Origin: an uncultured Verrucomicrobiota bacterium
GTDB lineage: Bacteria; Verrucomicrobiota; Kiritimatiellia; RFP12; UBA1067
Assembly: GCA_946615875.1 (NCBI GenBank)
Contig: CAMOIK010000053.1
Location: 1-12,061, forward strand
DNA length: 12,061 nt
Direction: 5' to 3'
Both the position numbers and the translations under genes were made by a program. Shown here in pieces: positions 7,492-12,061 of the stretch. The notes below the pieces were generated by a model. That model was not told the DNA's origin. It made no database searches and was given only the letters and a program-made list of their open reading frames with translations. Within the stretch, counting starts at the first letter, position 1. Every line of letters starts with the position of its first letter.

Positions 7492-9225
7492 ATGAAGCAG
7501 AGCATGGAGAGAAGCGGCGCGAAGGCGCTCGTGGAGTCGTTGGAGAAGGCGGGTGTGGAGGTGCTGTTCGGCTATCCGGGCGGGCAGGCGCTTGATATTT
7601 TCAACCAGTTGACGGGCGCGAAGTTCCCGTTCGTGCTTGGCCGGCACGAGCAGGGATGCGTCCACATGGCGGATGGCTACGCGCGCTCGACGGGCAAGCC
7701 GGGCGTCTGCCTCGTCACTTCCGGGCCCGGCGCCACCAACACCGTCACTGGCCTGGCGACGGCGAACATCGACGGCATCCCGCTAATCGTCATCACCGGC
7801 CAGGTGCCTATGTCGCTGATCGGGACGGACGCGTTCCAGGAGGCCGACACGACAGGCGTGACGAGGGCGGTGTCCAAGCACAACTTCCTGGTGCATTCCG
7901 CCGACGAAATCCCCGAGACCGTGGCGCAGGCCTTCTACATCGCCACCCACGGCAAGCCGGGCCCGGTCGTCATCGACATACCGAAGAACTGCCAGCAGGC
8001 TATGACGGCGGCGCAGTATCCAGAGCGCGTCTCCCTGCGCGCATACCACCCCGAAAGCGCGGCCACGAGTTCGCAGATGACGCGCCTGGCAAAGCTCATC
8101 AACGAGGCGCAGAGGCCCGTGATATACGCCGGCGGCGGCGTAATCGCGTCCGGCGCCGCCTCCGACGTGGCGGTGCTGGCGCACAAGGCCGACATCCCCG
8201 TCGCGACCACGCTGATGGGTCTGGGCGCGTTTGACGAGCACGACCCGCTTTCACTGCGCATGGCCGGAATGCACGGCACTCCGGCCGCCAACTGGGCGAT
8301 GAACGATGCCGACCTGATCGTCGCGCTTGGCGTGCGCTTCTCGGACCGCGTCACGGGCAAGATTTCGCAGTACGCGCCGAAGGCGAAGATCGTGCACGTC
8401 GATTGCGACCCGGCGTCGATAGGCAAAAACGTGTCCGTCTCGCTGGGTATCGTGGCCGACGTCAAGGACGTGCTCACCACCGTCGGCTCGCGCGTGAAGC
8501 CGGCGAAGCACGAGGCGTGGCGCGCGAAGATAGACGGCTGGAAGAAGAGTCATCCAGTGGCGTGGCGGCAGATGCACCCCGGCGTCATCATGCCGCAGGC
8601 GGTGATGGAGGCCGTGGACAAGGCCACGCACGGCCGCGCCGTGATCGTGACTGACGTCGGCCAGCACCAGATGTGGGCCGCCCAGCACTTCCGCCACTCC
8701 ATACCCAGGCATTTCCTCACCTCCGGCGGCATGGGCACCATGGGCTTCGGCATACCCGCCGCGATCGGCGCGGCGATCGCCAGACCCGACCACGCGACGG
8801 TGGCGATCTGCGGAGACGGCGGCGCGCAGATGACTTTCGAGGAAGTCGTGGTGGCGGTGGAGCACAAGCTGCCCGTGACGTTCGTGGTGGTCAACAACGG
8901 CTGCCTGGGAATGGTCCGCCAGTGGCAGGAGCTCTTCTACGGCAAGAACTATTCCGGCTCGATCCTCACCGTGAAGGACAGGCCCGCCAACGAGCAGCTG
9001 GAGCAGGATCTCGCCTGCGACTACCTGCCGGACTTCGTGAAGCTCGCGCAGGCACACGGCGCGGACGCCGTCCGCGTCATCGACCCCGCCAAACTGGACG
9101 ACGCGATCGCGAAGGCCGTGCGCTCGCCCAGGACCACGGTGGTCGAGGTCATCGTCGAGCCGAGGGCGAACGTCTATCCTATGATACCGGCGGGCAAGCC
9201 CGTCAGCGAAATGGTGTTCAAGTAG
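7492..9225 (+). CDS. ilvB: Acetolactate synthase large (catalytic) subunit
   Basis: The 577-residue thiamine-diphosphate enzyme joins two pyruvates (or pyruvate and 2-oxobutyrate) in the first common step of valine, leucine and isoleucine synthesis. The N-terminal TPP domain shows FGYPGGQALDIF and RHEQG with the catalytic Glu (E53), then TSGPGATN and QVPMSLIGTDAFQE. A central FAD-type domain spans about 195-330. The C-terminal TPP domain carries G441-D-G443 through N468-N469 and then GMVRQWQELFY, the usual acetohydroxyacid synthase signature. Two starts are possible: ATG 7492, almost at the predicted transcript end, and ATG 7504 (fifth codon), which gives the common 'M..SGA' beginning and a leader of about 15 bases. 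Neither has a clear Shine-Dalgarno site. The small subunit gene follows after 144 bases. Function is very well supported. Confidence 0.96.
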   Translation: MKQSMERSGAKALVESLEKAGVEVLFGYPGGQALDIFNQLTGAKFPFVLGRHEQGCVHMADGYARSTGKPGVCLVTSGPGATNTVTGLATANIDGIPLIVITGQVPMSLIGTDAFQEADTTGVTRAVSKHNFLVHSADEIPETVAQAFYIATHGKPGPVVIDIPKNCQQAMTAAQYPERVSLRAYHPESAATSSQMTRLAKLINEAQRPVIYAGGGVIASGAASDVAVLAHKADIPVATTLMGLGAFDEHDPLSLRMAGMHGTPAANWAMNDADLIVALGVRFSDRVTGKISQYAPKAKIVHVDCDPASIGKNVSVSLGIVADVKDVLTTVGSRVKPAKHEAWRAKIDGWKKSHPVAWRQMHPGVIMPQAVMEAVDKATHGRAVIVTDVGQHQMWAAQHFRHSIPRHFLTSGGMGTMGFGIPAAIGAAIARPDHATVAICGDGGAQMTFEEVVVAVEHKLPVTFVVVNNGCLGMVRQWQELFYGKNYSGSILTVKDRPANEQLEQDLACDYLPDFVKLAQAHGADAVRVIDPAKLDDAIAKAVRSPRTTVVEVIVEPRANVYPMIPAGKPVSEMVFK

Positions 9226-9273
9226 ATGGCTGTAGGCAGTGGGTAGATGGCATATTGGCGGAGCGCGGACAAA

Positions 9274-9372
9274 CCTTCCAGGCCTCTCAAATCCCACTGC
9301 CGCCCGAACCTTTCAAACCACTAAGACCTTTCAAACCTCCCAATCAAACCTTTAAAACTTCTCTTTCAAATG
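9274..9372 (+). repeat. G-poor leader of ilvN with repeated ACCTTTCAAACC units
   Basis: ACCTTTCAAACC occurs exactly at 9308-9319 and 9326-9337. Degenerate copies occur at 9348-9359 (ACCTTTAAAACT), around 9283-9294 (CCTCTCAAATCC), and at 9362-9372 (TCTTTCAAATG), where the repeat includes the ilvN start codon. Copies are spaced roughly 14-25 bases apart. From 9326 to 9371 there is no G at all, in sharp contrast to the GC-rich neighbours, and no Shine-Dalgarno site. The RNA would be largely unstructured on its own and could be bound by a protein or translated by an SD-independent route; both are inference. Confidence 0.7.
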
Positions 9373-9621
9373 AACGAGCAGATACACAGGCTGAATTGCT
9401 ACGTGGAAAACAAGCCGGGAGTGCTGGCGCGGATAGTCGGGCTGATTTCGGGGCGCGGCTACAACATACAGACTTTGAACGTCGGGCCGACCGAGGACGG
9501 CACTGTCTCGCGGATGCGCATAGACGTGCTTGGGTCCGACCGCGTGGTGGAGCAGATCATGCTCCAGCTGCGCAACCAGGTCAACGTGATAGAGGTCACC
9601 TCTCGCAGAGGGAAGCGGTAG
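9370..9621 (+). CDS. ilvN: Acetolactate synthase small (regulatory) subunit, ACT domain only
   Basis: The 83-residue protein is a single ACT domain. It opens with HRLNCYVENKPGVLARIVGLISGRGYNIQTLNVGPT, the classic IlvN/IlvH start in which the loop after the first strand binds valine for feedback inhibition. It ends soon after QLRNQVNVIEV. Most IlvH/IlvN proteins of other bacteria are about 160 residues with a second C-terminal domain. This one is like the short enterobacterial IlvN/IlvM forms (about 85-95 residues), and no frame continues the missing domain. Start ATG 9370 is the only one that keeps the whole first strand; it has no Shine-Dalgarno site and lies in the repeat-bearing, G-free leader. 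It is 144 bases after ilvB and 10 bases before the Dus gene. Confidence 0.93.
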   Translation: MNEQIHRLNCYVENKPGVLARIVGLISGRGYNIQTLNVGPTEDGTVSRMRIDVLGSDRVVEQIMLQLRNQVNVIEVTSRRGKR

Positions 9622-9628
9622 GAGGAGG
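9621..9628 (+). promoter_or_regulatory. Ribosome binding site of the Dus gene overlapping the ilvN stop
   Basis: GGAGGAGG begins on the last base of the ilvN stop codon (TAG 9619-9621) and offers GGAGG six bases or AGGAGG three bases before ATG 9632. This layout favours translational coupling of ilvN and the Dus gene. Confidence 0.75.
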
Positions 9629-9631
9629 CCG

Positions 9632-10468
9632 ATGATCCTGGCGCCATTGAGGGGAGTGACTACGCGGTGTTTCCGCCAGACCTTCGCGGAGGAAATCGCG
9701 CAGGCCGGCTTCACCGAGGCCGTCACTCCCTTCATATCCGCCGTCGGCGGCTTCGATCCGTTGAAAGACCGGGAACTCCGCGCCGCCGCGGCGGATGGCG
9801 CGGAGCGCGTCTCGGTGACGCCGCAGTTCATAGGCAAGGACCCTGCGGCGTTGAAGGCGGCGCTGGAGCGCGTTAAGGACGCTGGGTTCGCCACCGCCGA
9901 CCTGAACTGCGGCTGCCCGTTCCCCATGGTGCGCAACAAGGGGCGCGGCAGCGGGCTGCTGCACACGCCCGACGTGCTGCGGCGGATGCTGGAGGCCGGT
10001 TGCGAGGCGATGGGCGGCGGAGCCTTCTCCGTCAAGGCGCGGCTCGGCATAGATCGCGGCGACGAGCTTCTCGCGCTGATGCCGCTCTTCAACGTCTTTC
10101 CGTTGCGCCGCCTCGTGGTGCACGCTAGGACCGCCCGCCAGATGTATGCCGGCGAGCCCGACCGCGCCGCGTTCGACGCCGTGGCCGCCGCGGCCGACAT
10201 GCCCGTGATCTACAACGGCGACGCTCCTCTTTCCGGCGGAGACGTGATGGTGGGGCGCGCTTTCATCCGCTGGCTTGGCGAGCGCGACGACTCCACCGTC
10301 CTGCTGGACCGTTACGTGGATGCTTCGCTGGAGGAACTGGGGGCGGAGCGCCCGGTGGTCGGGCGCATCAAAGAGCTGGTCGCATACTGGCGCGAGATAC
10401 CCCGCTGGAAGCGCCTGTGGCCCGTCGTGAAGATTTCCCGCAACATCCGAGAACTAAGGTCGTGGTAG
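9632..10468 (+). CDS. tRNA-dihydrouridine synthase family protein (Dus), short form
   Basis: The 278-residue FMN-dependent TIM-barrel enzyme reduces specific uridines of tRNA to dihydrouridine. Visible motifs are the N-terminal LAPLRGVTTRCFR strand, NCGCPFPMVRNKGRGSGLL with the catalytic-type Cys (C95), SVKARLG, and VHARTARQMYAGEPDR with the base-contacting H-x-R. Next come VIYNGD (FMN phosphate loop) and VMVGRAF. The arrangement resembles Bacteroides/PVC-type Dus more than E. coli DusA or DusB. In most Dus proteins 15-20 or more residues containing a helix separate NGD from the (I/V)GR motif; here only about eight do (APLSGGDVM). The C-terminal helical tRNA-binding domain is present but compact. 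The start overlaps a strong ribosome site and is 10 bases from ilvN. Which uridine is modified cannot be told. Confidence 0.88.
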   Translation: MILAPLRGVTTRCFRQTFAEEIAQAGFTEAVTPFISAVGGFDPLKDRELRAAAADGAERVSVTPQFIGKDPAALKAALERVKDAGFATADLNCGCPFPMVRNKGRGSGLLHTPDVLRRMLEAGCEAMGGGAFSVKARLGIDRGDELLALMPLFNVFPLRRLVVHARTARQMYAGEPDRAAFDAVAAAADMPVIYNGDAPLSGGDVMVGRAFIRWLGERDDSTVLLDRYVDASLEELGAERPVVGRIKELVAYWREIPRWKRLWPVVKISRNIRELRSW

Positions 10469-10534
10469 CGCCAGGCCAAGCAAGGCCGGTCGCAGACCGC
10501 AAATATCAAACTCCGAAACGAGACAGACAATACC

Positions 10535-11887
10535 ATGAACAAGAACATAGTGTGCATCGGCGCCGGATACATAGGCGGCCCGACAATGGCGGTGATCGCC
10601 AAGATGAACCCCGACCGCAAGGTCATAGTCGTTGACATCAGCGCCGAGCGCATAGCGGCCTGGAACTCGCCGGACTACGCGCTGCCCATCTACGAACCGG
10701 GTCTCGTGGACGTGGTGAAGGAGGTGCGAGGACGCAACCTCTTCTTCTCTACCGACATAGAGGGCGCTGTCAAGGAGTGCGACATCATCTTCGTCGGCGT
10801 CAATACCCCAACGAAGATGTTCGGGCGAGGGAGGGGGCGCGCCAGCGATCTGCAGTTCTGGGAGGCCACCGCGCGTGAAATCAAGTCGTTCGCGGAGTGC
10901 GACAAGATAGTGATAGAGAAGTCCACGCTCCCCGTGCGCACCGCCGCCGCGATGGAGGCGATACTCAACGACCACGCCGAGCACACCTTCACCGTCCTGT
11001 CCAACCCTGAGTTCCTTGCGGAGGGCACCGCGATAAAGGATCTGCTCGAGCCGGACCGCGTGCTCATCGGCGGCCCTCAGACCGACGCCGGGAAGGCGGC
11101 GCTGGCGGAAGCCGTGGAGATATACGCGACGTGGGTGCCGCGCGAGCGCATCCTCACCACCAACGTCTGGTCCGCCGAGCTGACCAAGCTCGCCGCCAAC
11201 GCTTTCCTTGCGCAGCGCGTCTCTTCGATCAACGCGATCGCCGGGCTGTGCGAGGCTACGGGCGCCGACGTCGACGAGGTCGCGCGCGTCATCGGCGCGG
11301 ACAAGCGCATCGGTCCGAAGTTTCTGAAGGCGGGGCCGGGCTTTGGCGGCTCCTGCTTCAAGAAGGACGTGCTCAACCTGGTCTATCTCTGCGAGACGTT
11401 CGGGCTGCACACCGCCGCCGAGTACTGGTCCGGCGTGATCCGCATGAACGACCACCAGCAGGAGCGAATCGTCAGCCGTCTCTTCCGGGAGATGTTCAAT
11501 ACGCTCGCCAACAAGAAGATCGCACTCTTCGGCTTCGCGTTCAAAGCCGACACGGGCGACACCCGCGAGACCCCGGCCGGCACCGTCGCGCGCCTCCTGG
11601 CGGAGGAGCACGTGCGCATCTCAATCACCGACCCCAAGGCGCTGGACAACGCCAGGCGTGATCTCGCCGACCTCGAAGGCGTCGCCTACGAGCCGGACGA
11701 ATACAAGGCGGCGCAGGATGCCGACGCCGTGGTCCTCATGACCGACTGGCGCCACTACCCGTCGCTGGACTGGCGCAGGATATTCGCGGCGATGCGCAAG
11801 CCCGCGCTCGTCTTCGACACGCGCAACTGCCTCGACGCCGCCGCGCTGCGCGAGATCGGCTTCAAGGTGCTGAACATCGGCAAGTGA
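10535..11887 (+). CDS. ugd: UDP-glucose 6-dehydrogenase, eukaryote-like
   Basis: The 450-residue cytoplasmic enzyme oxidises UDP-glucose to UDP-glucuronate with two NAD+, supplying acidic sugars for capsule, exopolysaccharide or LPS. It has the N-terminal Rossmann fold G9-A-G-Y-I-G14. Substrate/active-site parts include NPEFLAEGTAIKDL (E159, E163), KLAANAFLAQR (K218, N222) and GFGGSCFKKDVLNLVYLCE with nucleophile C274. The C-terminal domain carries GFAFKADTGDTRETPA. Long stretches (AWNSP, PIYEPGL, NLFFSTDI, VNTPTK, VPRERILTTN, ALCEATGADV-like) read like animal UGDH rather than the usual E. coli or Bacillus Ugd; residue numbers are offset by two from the human ones (C276, K220). It follows Dus after 66 bases with no clear promoter or strong Shine-Dalgarno site. 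No glycosyltransferase neighbours are in view. Confidence 0.96.
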   Translation: MNKNIVCIGAGYIGGPTMAVIAKMNPDRKVIVVDISAERIAAWNSPDYALPIYEPGLVDVVKEVRGRNLFFSTDIEGAVKECDIIFVGVNTPTKMFGRGRGRASDLQFWEATAREIKSFAECDKIVIEKSTLPVRTAAAMEAILNDHAEHTFTVLSNPEFLAEGTAIKDLLEPDRVLIGGPQTDAGKAALAEAVEIYATWVPRERILTTNVWSAELTKLAANAFLAQRVSSINAIAGLCEATGADVDEVARVIGADKRIGPKFLKAGPGFGGSCFKKDVLNLVYLCETFGLHTAAEYWSGVIRMNDHQQERIVSRLFREMFNTLANKKIALFGFAFKADTGDTRETPAGTVARLLAEEHVRISITDPKALDNARRDLADLEGVAYEPDEYKAAQDADAVVLMTDWRHYPSLDWRRIFAAMRKPALVFDTRNCLDAAALREIGFKVLNIGK

Positions 11888-11909
11888 TGGCGGACTTCGC
11901 CGCTTCGGC

Positions 11910-11927
11910 GCAAAATATGCTATAATA
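11910..11927 (+). promoter_or_regulatory. Extended -10 promoter of the threonyl-tRNA synthetase gene
   Basis: GCAAAATATGCTATAATA carries TGCTATAAT (TATAAT at 11921-11926). It differs in only one of 18 bases from the ilvB element. No good -35 is seen at 16-18 bases; that region instead holds a small hairpin (CGCCG 11898-11902 with CGGCG 11906-11910). Predicted transcription from about 11933 gives a leader of roughly 29 bases with a Shine-Dalgarno site. Confidence 0.75.
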
Positions 11928-11951
11928 CCTATTCTTCACAAGGCATCCCAC

Positions 11952-11957
11952 AAGGAG
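11952..11957 (+). promoter_or_regulatory. Shine-Dalgarno site that decides the thrS start
   Basis: AAGGAG lies four bases before ATG 11962. The frame upstream is closed by TAA at 11923-11925 with no other ATG between, so the protein cannot be extended at its N terminus. Confidence 0.75.
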
Positions 11958-11961
11958 CGAC

Positions 11962-12061
11962 ATGGAAACAACAGAAGAAATGAGAAGGCATTCGGCGGCG
12001 CATCTCGTTGCGCGCGCCATAATGAACATTTTCGACGACGTGCAAATCGACATCGGCCCGA
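11962..12061 (+). CDS. thrS: Threonyl-tRNA synthetase, N-terminal part (partial, no TGS domain)
   Basis: Thirty-three residues are visible before the window ends. The stretch RRHSAAHLVARAIMNIFDDVQIDIGP matches the opening of the editing domain of bacterial threonyl-tRNA synthetase, with the H-x-x-x-H pair (H10, H14) that lines the editing site and the 'IGP' that precedes 'GFYYD'-type sequence. In E. coli ThrRS this motif comes after a TGS domain of about 60 residues; here it begins at residue 8, so the TGS domain is missing. Promoter, ribosome site and an in-frame upstream stop all support the start. A stand-alone editing protein or an AlaRS-like editing domain are alternatives because the catalytic core is outside the window, but the residues fit ThrRS best. 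Confidence 0.78.
   Translation, partial: METTEEMRRHSAAHLVARAIMNIFDDVQIDIGP

Noticed and set aside
6150..7595. A 481-codon + strand frame overlapping the end of the macroglobulin gene and the ilvB start
   Set aside because: It is out of frame with two firmly identified genes and encodes an Arg/Gly/Ala-rich sequence typical of shadow frames in GC-rich DNA.
9247..9324. A 25-codon frame between ilvB and ilvN as a possible attenuation leader peptide
   Set aside because: It has no run of Val, Leu or Ile codons, no ribosome site, and no terminator/antiterminator structure follows it. It lies in the repeat-bearing leader.
10486..10500. Small hairpin CGGTC/GACCG between Dus and ugd
   Set aside because: It is a five-base stem with a three-base loop and no T tract; too weak to call a terminator or riboswitch.
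11889..11910. Hairpins GGCG/CGCC and CGCCG/CGGCG after ugd as an intrinsic terminator
   Set aside because: Stems are only 4-5 bp and are followed by CAAAATA, not a T tract. The block overlaps the upstream part of the thrS promoter.

Overview
The window is GC-rich bacterial chromosome with every recognisable gene on the + strand. It probably comes from an anaerobic or microaerophilic diderm. A rubredoxin-first rubrerythrin points to peroxide defence in an anaerobe, and a full-length bacterial alpha-2-macroglobulin with an intact thioester points to a periplasm. Gene style (Bacteroides/PVC-type Dus, eukaryote-type UDP-glucose dehydrogenase, short ACT-only IlvN) suggests an uncultured PVC-like lineage such as Kiritimatiellota/Verrucomicrobiota. 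That placement is inference from memory of families, not a database result.

Layout: (1) 1-168, the last 55 residues of a Gfo/Idh/MocA-type oxidoreductase, followed by a plausible intrinsic terminator (187-212). (2) 169-478, a 310-base non-coding stretch with an inverted repeat, an 11-base C tract touching a good -35 box, an extended -10, a 5'-UTR hairpin and a strong Shine-Dalgarno site. (3) 479-7425, a possible transcription unit of rubrerythrin, MATE-family exporter and a 1640-residue alpha-2-macroglobulin. Its members all fit a protection or envelope theme, but co-function is not proven. (4) 7492-10468, acetolactate synthase large and small subunits followed by a tRNA-dihydrouridine synthase. 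ilvB has its own promoter placed so close to the start codon that the transcript would be nearly leaderless. ilvN is preceded by a G-free, repeat-bearing leader. (5) 10535-11887, a UDP-glucose 6-dehydrogenase strikingly like the animal enzyme. (6) From 11962, the start of a threonyl-tRNA synthetase that appears to lack the usual N-terminal TGS domain; it runs off the window.

The most noteworthy non-coding signal is an 18-base promoter element, GCAAAATATGSTATAATA. It is present almost identically before ilvB and thrS and in a variant form before the rubrerythrin gene. It includes an extended -10 (TGnTATAAT) plus a conserved A-rich upstream part, and the two closest copies lack a convincing -35. 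No transposon, CRISPR array, tRNA or rRNA gene was seen.
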